DNA from: Cellulomonas carbonis
GTDB lineage: Bacteria > Actinomycetota > Actinomycetes > Actinomycetales > Cellulomonadaceae
Length of the DNA: 64,000 nt
Direction of reading: 5' to 3'
Assembly (NCBI RefSeq): GCF_014636275.1
Contig: NZ_BMEB01000004.1
Coordinates: 124,001 to 188,000, forward strand
Below are positions 54,084-61,912 of the stretch, piece by piece. The notes below the pieces were generated by a model. The model worked only from the letters and a program-made list of their open reading frames with translations. It made no database searches and was not told the DNA's origin. Made by a program: the position numbers and the translations under genes. Within the stretch, counting starts at the first letter, position 1, and the number at the start of each line of letters is the position of its first letter.

Positions 54084-54785
54084 ATGACCACGACGCAGGA
54101 CCGCCGGACCGCACGAGCGGGGGAGCGCGTCCCGTACGACGACCTCCCCACCCCGGTGGCCGTGCGGCTGCGACGGCCGGGCTGGCGTGACCCGAGGCTC
54201 CTGCTCGGCGTCGCGCTCGTCGGGGTCTCCGTGCTCGTCGGTGCCTGGGCCGTCGGCACGGCCGGTCGGACGGTGCCCGTCCTCGTCGCCCGCGAGGCGC
54301 TCGTCCCGGGCGAGGCGGTGACCTCCGCCGACCTCGAGGTGCGCGAGGTGCGCCTCGGCACCGCGGACGGCCTCTACCTGGGCCCCGAGGACCTGGTCGA
54401 CGGGCTCCACGCGAGCCGGACGGTCGCGGTCGGCGAGCTGGTCCCGGCGACAGCGGTCACGAACGAGGTCGACGCGGACCTGCGCACGGTGGCGGTGACC
54501 CCGCGGGGCCCGCTGTCGCGCGACGTCGTCGCGGGCGCCGAGGTCGAGCTGTGGCACGTCCCGGGCGACCGCACGGGCGGTGACGGCGGCGTCGCCGCGC
54601 CACGGCTGCTCGTCGCGTCCGCCACGGTCGCCGAGGTCGCCACGCCGTCGGGGGCCTTCACGACCGGCGGTGCGGTCAGCGTGCACGTGGTCGTCCCGCT
54701 CGACGTCCTGCCCGACGTCCTCGGTGCGGTCGCCGACGACGGCAGCGTCGAGGTCGTCCCGCTGCCCGGGCCGGCCGGCTCGTGA
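54084..54785 (+). CDS. SAF domain protein, CpaB/RcpC-like
   Basis: 233 residues. One membrane helix (about 40-62, LLLGVALVGVSVLVGAWAVG) is followed by a SAF domain VPVLVAREALVPGEAVTSADL and then VGELVPATAVTNEV, DVVAGAEVELWHV. CpaB/RcpC proteins are accessory subunits of Flp/Tad pilus secretion. No tadA, tadB or flp gene lies beside it. The stop overlaps the next gene start by four bases, coupling it to a CpaE-like ATPase. Confidence 0.8.
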   Translation: MTTTQDRRTARAGERVPYDDLPTPVAVRLRRPGWRDPRLLLGVALVGVSVLVGAWAVGTAGRTVPVLVAREALVPGEAVTSADLEVREVRLGTADGLYLGPEDLVDGLHASRTVAVGELVPATAVTNEVDADLRTVAVTPRGPLSRDVVAGAEVELWHVPGDRTGGDGGVAAPRLLVASATVAEVATPSGAFTTGGAVSVHVVVPLDVLPDVLGAVADDGSVEVVPLPGPAGS

Positions 54786-56080
54786 GCACGGGCGTCCTCT
54801 GCGCGGTCCGCGGGGCCGCGGAGGCGACCGCCGTCCAGCTGCTGGGGGAGTCCTCGCGCCTGGAGGTCACGCGTCGCTGCGCGGACCTCGCCGAGCTCCT
54901 CGCGTCGGCGGCGGCCGGGGCCGGTGCGGTGGCGGTGGTGACGGCGGGCGTCCCGGGCCTCGACCGTGAGGCGGTGCACCACCTGCACGGATCAGGCGTC
55001 TGGGTCGTCCTGCTCGTGGACGGGGTCGCCCCGTGGGAGGCCCTGCCCGCCGAGCTCGGCGCGGACGCCGTCCTCGACGTCCGCCACGTCGACGAGCTGC
55101 CCGCCGTGGTGACCGCCCTCCTCGACGAGGCGGGGCGGACAGGGGCGAGGCCCGGGTCGCCCACCCGCCCGGCGACGGCCGTGGATCCCGCGGCACGCCT
55201 GGAGGGTCCGGCACCGGACGCGGCCCCAGGTGGCGGCCGGCGGCCCGCCGAGGGCACGCTGGTCGCGGTCTGGGGGCCCACGGGGGCTCCCGGGCGGACG
55301 ACCCTCGCGGTGAACCTCGCTGCCGAGCTCGCCGCGACGTCGGCCGAGCCCGCCGGAGGTTCGGCGCTGCTCGTCGACGCCGACACCTACGGCGGGACCG
55401 TGGCACCCGTGCTGGGGCTGCTCGACGAGGCGCCCGGCCTCGCCGCCGCCGCACGGGCGGCCGCGAGCGGTCGGCTCGACGTCGCCGTGCTGGCGACGCT
55501 GTCGCCGGTCCTCGACGGAGGACTCCGCGTCCTGTCTGGCATCAGCCGCGCCGACCGCTGGCCCGAGGTCGCACCCGCGAGCCTGGACGTGCTGTGGTCG
55601 GTCGCGCGCGAGCTCGTCAGGTGGACGGTCGTCGACTGCGGCTTCTGCCTCGAGGAGGACGAGCTCCTCGCGTACGACACCCGGGCGCCGCGGCGCAACG
55701 GTGCCACGCTGTCGGCCGTCGAGGCGGCGGACGTGCTCGTCGTCGTGGGCGCGGGTGACCCGATCGGCATGCAGCGGCTCGTGCGCGGTCTGGGCGAGCT
55801 GCGCGACCGCCTGCCCGCGGTCGAGCCGGTCGTCGTCGTGAACCGCGTGCGCGCGAGCGCGTCCGGGCCGCAGCCCGGCGACGCGATCCGTGACGCCCTG
55901 CACCGGTACGCAGGCGTGGCGGACGTCCGGCTCGTGCCTGACGACGGCCCGGCGTGCGACGCGGCCCTGCTCGCCGGCAGGACGCTCGTCGAGCACGTGC
56001 CGACGTCGCCGGCACGTCGTGCGGTGTCACGCCTCGCCGAGGAGGTCGTCGCGAGGCGGGCCCTCGTCACGGCACACTGA
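54782..56080 (+). CDS. CpaE/MinD-like ATPase with altered P-loop
   Basis: 432 residues. An N-terminal receiver-like or linker region (1-155) precedes a ParA/MinD-fold domain. The deviant Walker A loop reads TGAPGRTTLAVNLA, with Thr167 and Arg172 where the two conserved lysines of the KGGxGKTT motif are expected. The Walker B-like LLVDADTYGGTVAPVLGL and later VVVVNRVRASA are kept. ATP binding may therefore be weak. GTG 54782 overlaps the SAF gene (GTGA). Resembles the septum-site/pilus localisation ATPases Ssd and CpaE of actinobacteria. Confidence 0.78.
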   Translation: MSTGVLCAVRGAAEATAVQLLGESSRLEVTRRCADLAELLASAAAGAGAVAVVTAGVPGLDREAVHHLHGSGVWVVLLVDGVAPWEALPAELGADAVLDVRHVDELPAVVTALLDEAGRTGARPGSPTRPATAVDPAARLEGPAPDAAPGGGRRPAEGTLVAVWGPTGAPGRTTLAVNLAAELAATSAEPAGGSALLVDADTYGGTVAPVLGLLDEAPGLAAAARAAASGRLDVAVLATLSPVLDGGLRVLSGISRADRWPEVAPASLDVLWSVARELVRWTVVDCGFCLEEDELLAYDTRAPRRNGATLSAVEAADVLVVVGAGDPIGMQRLVRGLGELRDRLPAVEPVVVVNRVRASASGPQPGDAIRDALHRYAGVADVRLVPDDGPACDAALLAGRTLVEHVPTSPARRAVSRLAEEVVARRALVTAH

Positions 56081-56084
56081 GCGG

Positions 56085-56549
56085 GTGCGGATCTACCTGC
56101 CGGCGACGCTCGCCGAGCTCGACTCGTCCACCGGGCTCACCCCCCGCGTCGTCCACGCCGTGACGGCCGGGCTGCGGGCGGCGCTCCCCGACGAGGACGA
56201 GGAGGGGCTGGAGTACGCGGCCCAGCTCCTCGCGGCCGACGACAGCCTGGACCTCCTGGAGCGGATGCCTCCCGGCCGACGTCGCCGCGTCGTCGTCGCG
56301 GCTGACGTGCCCGACGACGTCGTCGAGACGCTCGACGAGCCCGACCACGCACCGAGCGCGATCCGGCTGGTAGCGGGGGTCGGCTGGGGCGACGTGGCGT
56401 GCGCGCACGTCGACGAGCAGGCGGCCGAGTCGGACGTCGACGCGACGCTCGCGGGGGACGACGACGCCGCGGAGCGGCTCGCCGAGCGCGACCTCCTCTG
56501 GTACGACAGCACCGAGCTGGCTGCGCTCGCACGCGGCACCGCGCGCTGA
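56085..56549 (+). CDS. DUF6912 family protein
   Basis: 154 residues, acidic. RIYLPATLAELDSSTGLTPR at the start, AVTAGLRAALPDEDEEGLEYAA, RRVVVAADVPDDVVETLD and DLLWYDSTELAALA form the conserved actinobacterial DUF6912 pattern; function unknown. GTG 56085 follows the ATPase stop by four bases, so it is part of that operon. Several Asp/Glu runs and no membrane segment suggest a soluble cytoplasmic protein. Confidence 0.72.
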   Translation: MRIYLPATLAELDSSTGLTPRVVHAVTAGLRAALPDEDEEGLEYAAQLLAADDSLDLLERMPPGRRRRVVVAADVPDDVVETLDEPDHAPSAIRLVAGVGWGDVACAHVDEQAAESDVDATLAGDDDAAERLAERDLLWYDSTELAALARGTAR

Positions 56550-56614
56550 CGGCAGCTCGCAGGGCCCCGCCTCCGTGCGCCGGTCGTCCTGCGGCGACCT
56601 CCCCTGCGCTGCGG

Positions 56615-57418
56615 TCAGCCGCTGCCGAACGGGTCGAGGAACGCGCGGACCTGGTCGTGCAGCAGGCCGTTCGTGGCGAGTGCGGAACCCCCGAACGGGC
56701 CCGGCGTCCCCTCGACCGACGTGAACGTCCCGCCCGCCTCGGTGACGATGGGCACGAGCGCAGCCATGTCGTGCAGCGCCAGCTCGGGCTCGGCGGCGAC
56801 GTCGACGGCACCCTCGGCGACGAGGACGTACGACCAGAAGTCCCCGTAGGCCCGTGTCCGCCACACCGCGCGTGTCAGGTCGAGGAACCCGCCGAGCAGG
56901 CCCCGGTCCTCCCAGCCGGACAGGCTGGAGTACGACAGCGACGCGTCCTCGAGCTGCGCGACCTTCGAGACCTGCAGACGCGTCGCCGACGCGAGCGACC
57001 TGCCCGTCCAGGCGCCGGCGTTCTCGGCGGCCCACCAGCGGCGGCCGAGCGCGGGCGCGCTGACGAGCCCGACCACGGGCCGTCCCGCGTCGATCAGCGC
57101 GATGAGCGTGGCCCAGACCGGGACCCCGCGCACGAAGTTCTTGGTGCCGTCGATCGGGTCGATGACCCACTGCCGCGGACCGTGACCCGTGTCGGGCATC
57201 TCCTCGCCGACCACGGCGTCGCGGGGCCGCGTCCGGGACAGCTGCTGCCGGACGATCTCCTCGGCGCTCCGGTCGGCGTCGGTCACGGGCGTCGTGTCCG
57301 GCTTCGTGTCGATCGTGAGGTCCTGCGCCCGGAACCGGCTCGTCGTCAGGCCGTCCACCTGGTCGGCGATCACGTGGGCGAGGCGCAGGTCGTCGTCGTA
57401 CCCGGAGCGGACCGTCAT
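56615..57418 (-). CDS. hisN: Histidinol-phosphatase, inositol-monophosphatase family
   Basis: 267 residues. The metal-binding signatures are GEE (71-73), WVIDPIDGTKNF with D87 and D90, and DFWSYVLVAEGAVDVAAEPE near the C terminus. The TKPDTTPVTDADRSAEE start and the AALVPIVTEAGG end are the HisN subgroup of actinobacteria, which dephosphorylates histidinol phosphate. The ATG overlaps the rsgA stop (ATGA), the conserved rsgA-hisN pair of this phylum. Confidence 0.9.
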   Translation of the reverse strand: MTVRSGYDDDLRLAHVIADQVDGLTTSRFRAQDLTIDTKPDTTPVTDADRSAEEIVRQQLSRTRPRDAVVGEEMPDTGHGPRQWVIDPIDGTKNFVRGVPVWATLIALIDAGRPVVGLVSAPALGRRWWAAENAGAWTGRSLASATRLQVSKVAQLEDASLSYSSLSGWEDRGLLGGFLDLTRAVWRTRAYGDFWSYVLVAEGAVDVAAEPELALHDMAALVPIVTEAGGTFTSVEGTPGPFGGSALATNGLLHDQVRAFLDPFGSG

Positions 57419-58473
57419 GGCTGCACGCTAGCGCCCGACGACCGGGCCGTGAGCAGGCGTCGCAGCGAGTCGACGCGCTGGGCGCGGGCCGGGGCGTCCG
57501 GGCCGCCCTCGGCGACCCACGCGTCGAGTGCGCAGTCGGGCGCGTCGGAACCGTGGCTGCATCCGCGCGGGCACCGCTCCTCCGCCACGTCCGCGAGCTC
57601 CGGGAACGCCCCGAGCAGGTTCTCGACCTGGACGTGCGCGAGCCCGAACGAGCGGACCCCGGGGGTGTCGACGACCCAGCCGGCACGATCGGGCAGACGC
57701 AGCACGACCGCCGACGACGACGTGTGCCGACCGCGCCCGGTCACGTCGTTGACGTCGCCGGTGGCGCGCCCGGTGCCCGGGACCAGGGCGTTGACGAGCG
57801 TCGACTTGCCGACCCCCGAGTGGCCGACCAGCACCGACACCCTCCCCGTGAGCCGCTGCCGCAGGTCGTCGAGGCCGTCGATCGTGCGCCCGTCCGTGCC
57901 CTCGCGCACGGACGTGACGACGACCTCGACCCCGACCGGCGCGTAGAGCGCGACGAGCGGGTCCGGTGACGCGAGGTCGGCTTTCGTGAGGCACAGGAGC
58001 GCGTCCATGCCCGCGTCGTAGGCGGCCGCGACGACGCGGTCGATCATCCGGGTCCGCGGCTCCGGGTCCGCGAGGGCCGTGACGACGACGAGCTGGTCGG
58101 CGTTGGCGACGATCACGCGCTCGACGGGGTCCGTGTCGTCCGCCGTCCGGCGCAGCACCGTCCGTCGCTCGTGGACGCGGACGATCCGCGCGAGGCTCCC
58201 GCGGGTCCCGCTCGTGTCACCGACGACGTCCACGTGGTCACCGCAGACCACGCGCTCGCGCCCGAGCTCACGGGCCTTCATCGCGACGGCGGGTCGCTCG
58301 TCGGCCGTGTCGGGCGACACGAGGAGCGTGTAGCGCCCGCGGTCGACCCCCGTCACGAGGGCCTGGTCCGCATCGGCGTGGTCCGGTCGCTGCTTGGTCC
58401 GCGGCCGGGACCCCCGGGGGTTGGGGCGTGAGCGGACGTCGCTCTCGTCGTAGCGCCCGGCGATCCCGCTCAT
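57415..58473 (-). CDS. rsgA: Ribosome small subunit-dependent GTPase RsgA
   Basis: 352 residues with the circularly permuted GTPase order: an N-terminal OB domain, G4 CLTKADL, G1 GHSGVGKST, G2/G3 GRGRHTSSSA and DTPGVRSFGL, then a C-terminal zinc finger CPRGCSHGSDAPDC. It checks 30S maturation. ATG 58473; the N-terminal 40 residues are basic and disordered. In many actinobacteria aroA lies directly upstream; here a DoxX gene does. Confidence 0.93.
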   Translation of the reverse strand: MSGIAGRYDESDVRSRPNPRGSRPRTKQRPDHADADQALVTGVDRGRYTLLVSPDTADERPAVAMKARELGRERVVCGDHVDVVGDTSGTRGSLARIVRVHERRTVLRRTADDTDPVERVIVANADQLVVVTALADPEPRTRMIDRVVAAAYDAGMDALLCLTKADLASPDPLVALYAPVGVEVVVTSVREGTDGRTIDGLDDLRQRLTGRVSVLVGHSGVGKSTLVNALVPGTGRATGDVNDVTGRGRHTSSSAVVLRLPDRAGWVVDTPGVRSFGLAHVQVENLLGAFPELADVAEERCPRGCSHGSDAPDCALDAWVAEGGPDAPARAQRVDSLRRLLTARSSGASVQP

Positions 58474-58641
58474 GCGGCGGCGGACGTCCTGGTCGCGGGG
58501 GCACCCGAGGTCATGCCACGAGGCTACCGGCGCACCCGGCGGGACGTCCGTCCGGGCCCGAGGCGGGGGTGGCTCCTGGCGTCGCGCAGCCCGCCCGGGG
58601 CTCAGCCGGACGTCCGCACCGGTCCGGTGCCGCGGCCCCGC

Positions 58642-59160
58642 TCAGTCGGTGACGCGGCGGGCCTCCTTGAGCGCGGCCTTGACCTCACGTCGCGCCTCGG
58701 CGACCGCCGCCCGCGCCTCCTTGGTGGTGGCCCGGTCGATGCGTGCGTGGCCGGCCCGCCACGCCAGACCGGGACGCCCTTCGAGGTCGACCGCGGCGAT
58801 GATCGCGGCGCCGACGCGCGAGAGGTCCCCGAGGAACCGGTCGACGCCCTCGCCCCGACGGGTGAAGGGCTGGTCGACGACCGCGAGCGGGAGCGTCAGC
58901 ACGGCGAGCGCGGCGGCGGCGGTCCGGGGCGCGCGCCCGACGGCGAGCGCGACGCCCGCGATCGCGACCGCGGCGCCGTGGATCCTCACGAGCGTGGTGA
59001 GCTGGGAGCGGTCGACCTGTGGCAGGTCGAGGCGGCCGGCGAGCGAGCGGTAGCCCTCCTCGGCACGGTCGACGTGCGCGTCGGGGTTGCGGACGGCGTC
59101 GACGCCGTCGGCGACGAACGCGGTGGCGAGCAGAGGCCTCGCGATCCTGCGGATCAGCAT
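58642..59160 (-). CDS. DoxX family membrane protein
   Basis: 172 residues. Four hydrophobic stretches, beginning IRRIARPLLATAFVADGVDAV, with PQVDRSQLTTLVRIHGAAVAIAG and RVGAAIIAAVDLEGRPGLAW, match the DoxX fold. The tail is a highly charged helix of Lys/Arg/Glu/Ala. ATG 59160 is chosen for the AAGGAG nine bases upstream. DoxX proteins have been tied to thiosulfate or thiol redox, which fits its place beside the thiol-stress sigma factor sigR (divergent), but this is inference. Confidence 0.82.
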   Translation of the reverse strand: MLIRRIARPLLATAFVADGVDAVRNPDAHVDRAEEGYRSLAGRLDLPQVDRSQLTTLVRIHGAAVAIAGVALAVGRAPRTAAAALAVLTLPLAVVDQPFTRRGEGVDRFLGDLSRVGAAIIAAVDLEGRPGLAWRAGHARIDRATTKEARAAVAEARREVKAALKEARRVTD

Positions 59161-59240
59161 GGGTTGTCTCCTTGTCGACTCGACCCGGTCTGACTCGACC
59201 GACGTCCGCACGCTAACGCGTCACGGGTGACGGCGCGCCC

Positions 59241-59268
59241 GGGAATGCGCGGGGACCGTCCGCGCGTT
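59241..59268 (+). promoter_or_regulatory. SigR-type autoregulatory promoter of sigR
   Basis: GGGAAT (59241-59246) and GTT (59266-59268) are separated by 19 bases, within one of the GGAAT-N18-GTT pattern known for SigR/SigH promoters. The ATG at 59278 is nine bases after GTT, where transcription is expected to start. Confidence 0.65.
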
Positions 59269-59277
59269 CACCTGCTC

Positions 59278-59478
59278 ATGAGCCCCTGCCTCACGGCGCA
59301 CTCCGCGCCCGCGGCCGCCGTGCCGCTCGTCAGGGTCGGCGTCCACCCGCTCGCCGCCACGACGGGCGGCCCGCAGGTGGTGGCCACGAGGCTGTGGACC
59401 TCGGACGCGGGCCCGGACCGCATGACGCCGTGGACGTCGGACGCCGCGGCGCCGTCATGCGGTCTAGGCTCGTGGCCG
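59278..59478 (+). other. Probable N-terminal extension of a longer SigR isoform
   Basis: The sigR frame is open for 67 codons upstream of ATG 59479, beginning at ATG 59278 immediately after the SigR-type promoter. Sixty-four of 67 third positions are G or C while first and second positions are much lower, the codon pattern of a translated gene. In Streptomyces coelicolor a stress-induced SigR transcript encodes an unstable isoform with a 55-residue N-terminal extension. This looks like the same design. The stretch is otherwise the only gap over 300 bases in the window. Confidence 0.6.
59465..59470 (+). promoter_or_regulatory. -10 box (TAGGCT) for short SigR
   Basis: TAGGCT lies eight bases upstream of ATG 59479, giving a nearly leaderless vegetative transcript for the 205-residue form. 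No ribosome binding site is present. Confidence 0.5.
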
Positions 59479-60096
59479 ATGAGCGAGGACACCCACCGCG
59501 CCCCGGTCGAGGAGGACGAGGCCGGCCGGGCCCAGCGGTTCGAGACAGAGGCGCTGGTCTACGTCGACCAGCTCTACTCCGCCGCGCTGCGCATGACCAG
59601 GAACCCGACCGACGCCGAGGACCTGGTCCAGGAGACGTTCGCCAAGGCGTTCGCAGCGTTCCACCAGTACCGGCCCGGCACCAACCTCAAGGCCTGGCTC
59701 TACCGCATCCTCACGAACACCTTCATCAACAGCTACCGCAAGAAGCAGCGGGAGCCGCTGCAGTCGGGCACCGAGGAGATCGAGGACTGGCAGATCGCCC
59801 GCGCGGCGTCGCACACCTCGACCGGGCTGCGCTCGGCCGAGGCGGAGGCGCTCGACGCGCTGCCCGACTCGGACGTGAAGGACGCGCTGCAGGCCATCGG
59901 CGAGGAGTTCCGGATCGCCGTCTACCTGGCCGACGTCGAGGGCTTCGCCTACAAGGAGATCGCCGAGATCATGGGCACGCCGATCGGGACGGTGATGTCC
60001 CGGCTCCACCGAGGCCGACGCCAGCTGCGCGAGCTGCTGACCGACTACGCGCGCGAGCGCGGTCTCGTCCCGTCGAACGAGGGAGGTGCGTCGTGA
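59479..60096 (+). CDS. sigR: ECF sigma factor SigR (SigH), thiol-oxidative stress
   Basis: 205 residues. Region 2: [31 protein letters not shown] and [18 protein letters not shown]. Region 4: [28 protein letters not shown]. This wording is that of the SigR/SigH group controlling thioredoxin and mycothiol genes. It is released by its zinc anti-sigma partner, encoded next (GTGA overlap). ATG 59479 gives the classic short protein; an in-frame ATG at 59278 gives a 272-residue form. Confidence 0.93.
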   Translation: MSEDTHRAPVEEDEAGRAQRFETEALVYVDQLYSAALRMTRNPTDAEDLVQETFAKAFAAFHQYRPGTNLKAWLYRILTNTFINSYRKKQREPLQSGTEEIEDWQIARAASHTSTGLRSAEAEALDALPDSDVKDALQAIGEEFRIAVYLADVEGFAYKEIAEIMGTPIGTVMSRLHRGRRQLRELLTDYARERGLVPSNEGGAS

Positions 60097-60359
60097 GCGA
60101 CACGACCCGTCGCCCCGCCGACTGCGGCGAGGCCCTGGAGCGGCTGTTCGAGTTCCTCGACCACGAGATCCACGAGGCCGACGGGGACAGGATCCGTCAG
60201 CACCTCGCCGACTGCGAGCCGTGCCTCGCGGAGTACGACGTCGAGGACCACCTCAAGCGGCTGGTCAAGCGCTCGTGCCACGACCAGGCCCCCGAGCAGC
60301 TCCACGTGCGGATCCGGGAGCAGCTCACGATCCTGCGGACGCAGGTCCGCGAGTCCTGA
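60093..60359 (+). CDS. rsrA: Redox-sensing zinc anti-sigma factor RsrA
   Basis: 88 residues. The ZAS-type site is complete: C11, H37, C41 and C44 (HLADCEPC), the same numbers as in Streptomyces coelicolor RsrA, with a further Cys62. Disulfide formation at these cysteines releases zinc and SigR under oxidation. GTG 60093 overlaps the sigR stop by four bases. Acidic and helical elsewhere. A large perfect hairpin follows the gene. Confidence 0.92.
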   Translation: MSDTTRRPADCGEALERLFEFLDHEIHEADGDRIRQHLADCEPCLAEYDVEDHLKRLVKRSCHDQAPEQLHVRIREQLTILRTQVRES

Positions 60360-60377
60360 CCCCCGGTCCGGGTGGAC

Positions 60378-60413
60378 GAAGGGCGGTGGACGCAGCTGCG
60401 TCCACCGCCCTTC
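60378..60413. terminator. Bidirectional terminator, 36-bp perfect palindrome
   Basis: Eighteen-base arms (60378-60395 and 60396-60413) are perfectly complementary. It lies between the convergent rsrA (stop 60359) and bL37 gene (stop 60448) and is the strongest hairpin in the window. Confidence 0.85.
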
Positions 60414-60452
60414 TCACACCTGATCAGGCCGCCCTTCTCACACCTGATCAGG
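60405..60452. repeat. Perfect 24-bp tandem duplication at the terminator and bL37 stop
   Basis: Two identical 24-base copies at 60405-60428 and 60429-60452. The first copy overlaps the right arm of the terminator; the second contains the stop codon of the bL37 gene (60448-60450). Each copy ends with a 10-bp palindrome CCTGATCAGG. Confidence 0.95.
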
Positions 60453-60522
60453 CGTTGGGGCGCCTGCCGTGGTTGGCGGCGCTGCCCTTGCGGGACCGGC
60501 GCTTGCGACCGCGCTTGCTCAT
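60448..60522 (-). CDS. Ribosomal protein bL37 (24-residue actinobacterial peptide)
   Basis: 24 residues, almost all basic: MSKRGRKRRSRKGSAANHG then RRPNA. It matches the small large-subunit protein bL37 found in mycobacterial ribosomes, whose sequence has the same KRGRK and ANHGKRPNA ends. ATG 60522 is preceded by GAGGAG at eight bases. The gene is convergent with rsrA and lies inside what would otherwise look like an empty gap. The stop is part of the duplicated 24-bp unit. Confidence 0.88.
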   Translation of the reverse strand: MSKRGRKRRSRKGSAANHGRRPNA

Positions 60523-60775
60523 CTGCGACTCCTCGGGACGTACCGGCCGGACCCTGACGTGCTCAGGGCCGGACACACGGACGCCATGGTCCCACACGGG
60601 GCGCCGTCGACGCGCACCGGGCTCGTGCCGTCGCCGTCCGACGGCGTGGGACCGGGCGACCCGCACCGCGGGCGTCCGGGTGACGTGCGACGGCCGGCCG
60701 CACGAGCGGCGCACCGCGCAGCGGTCGTGCACGCGGAATGTTCAAGTCCGGGCCCGATCCGGCCGATCTGAGGGC

Positions 60776-61864
60776 GTGACCCAGAGCCCTCAGTCGGTGA
60801 TCCCGCTCCTGCACGCAGCGAGCAGCAGCAACGCGTCGGACCTCCACTGCAAGGTCGGCTCGCCGCCGCGCCTGCGCGTGGACGGTCGTCTGCGTCGCCT
60901 GCAGGTCCCGGACCTCACGCCCGAGGACATGGTGCACATGGTGGGCGAGGTGCTCCCGGTCAACCTCCGTGAGTCGTTCGTCGAGACCCATGAGGCCGAC
61001 TTCGCGTTCTCGCTGCCCGGCGTGGGCCGCTTCCGCGTCAACGCCTACCAGGCGCGGGGCACGTACGGCATGGTCTTCCGACGCGTCGCGCACGGTGCGC
61101 AGAGCCTGGCCGAGCTGGGGCTGCCCGAGGTGGTCGGCGAGCTCGCGCTCGAGCCCCGGGGTCTGGTCCTCGTGACGGGCCCCACCGGCTCGGGCAAGAC
61201 GACGACGCTCGCGTCGATGGTCGACCTCGTCAACTCGTACCGCGAGGTCAACATCGTCACGATCGAGGACCCGATCGAGGTCCTCCACCAGGACAAGAAG
61301 GCCATGGTGTCCCAGCGCGAGGTGCTGCACGACACGGCCGACTTCACGGTGGCCCTGCGCGCCGCGATGCGTCAGGACCCGGACGTGATCCTCGTCGGGG
61401 AGATGCGCGACGTCGAGACCGTCCGCGCGGCGCTCTCCGCGGCCGAGACGGGCCACCTGGTGATGTCGACGCTCCACACGATCGACGCGCAGGAGACGAT
61501 CAACCGCATCGTCGACTTCTTCCAGCCGCACGAGCAGAAGCAGATCCGGGTCGCCCTCGCGAACGCGCTGCGCGGCATCGTGTCGCAGCGTCTCGTCCGC
61601 CGCGCGGACGGGAGCGGGCGCACCGTCGCCGTCGAGGTCATGGTCAACACCGGGCGGACGGCCGAGGCGATCATCGACCCGTCCGAGGCGCCCCCGATCG
61701 AGGACCTCATCGCCGACGGCGAGTTCTACAAGATGCAGACGTTCGACCAGCACCTGCTGGAGCTCGTGCGGGACGGACACGTCACGTACGACGAGGCGTG
61801 CTCGGTCGCGTCCAACCCTCAGGACCTCACGGTCGCGCTGCGAGGCGCCGGCGTCCTGGTCTGA
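60776..61864 (+). CDS. pilT: PilT-type retraction ATPase
   Basis: 362 residues. An N-terminal domain (SSSNASDLHCKVGSPPRLRVDG) precedes the RecA-like core: Walker A GPTGSGKTTTLAS, the Asp box TIEDPIEVLHQ, Walker B ILVGEMRDVETVRAALSAAE, the His box STLHT, and the C-terminal retraction motif region (AEAIIDPSEAPPIEDLIADGEFYKMQTFD). This is a complete PilT. GTG 60776; no other pilus gene lies beside it. The assembly ATPase PilB and pilins must lie elsewhere. Confidence 0.92.
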   Translation: MTQSPQSVIPLLHAASSSNASDLHCKVGSPPRLRVDGRLRRLQVPDLTPEDMVHMVGEVLPVNLRESFVETHEADFAFSLPGVGRFRVNAYQARGTYGMVFRRVAHGAQSLAELGLPEVVGELALEPRGLVLVTGPTGSGKTTTLASMVDLVNSYREVNIVTIEDPIEVLHQDKKAMVSQREVLHDTADFTVALRAAMRQDPDVILVGEMRDVETVRAALSAAETGHLVMSTLHTIDAQETINRIVDFFQPHEQKQIRVALANALRGIVSQRLVRRADGSGRTVAVEVMVNTGRTAEAIIDPSEAPPIEDLIADGEFYKMQTFDQHLLELVRDGHVTYDEACSVASNPQDLTVALRGAGVLV

Positions 61865-61873
61865 GTCCGGACC

Positions 61874-61901
61874 GAGCCGCACCCCGAAGCGGGCGCGGCT
61901 C
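61874..61901. terminator. Bidirectional hairpin after pilT
   Basis: Seven-base arms GAGCCGC (61874-61880) and GCGGCTC (61895-61901) enclose a second stem CCCG/CGGG, between convergent stops of pilT (61864) and the GDSL-fold gene (61913). Confidence 0.65.
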
Positions 61902-61912
61902 CGGCGACCTCG

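Noticed and set aside
56547..56617. Hairpin between the DUF6912 gene and hisN
   Set aside because: Arms of 11 bases with one mismatch but a loop of about 50 bases; not convincing.
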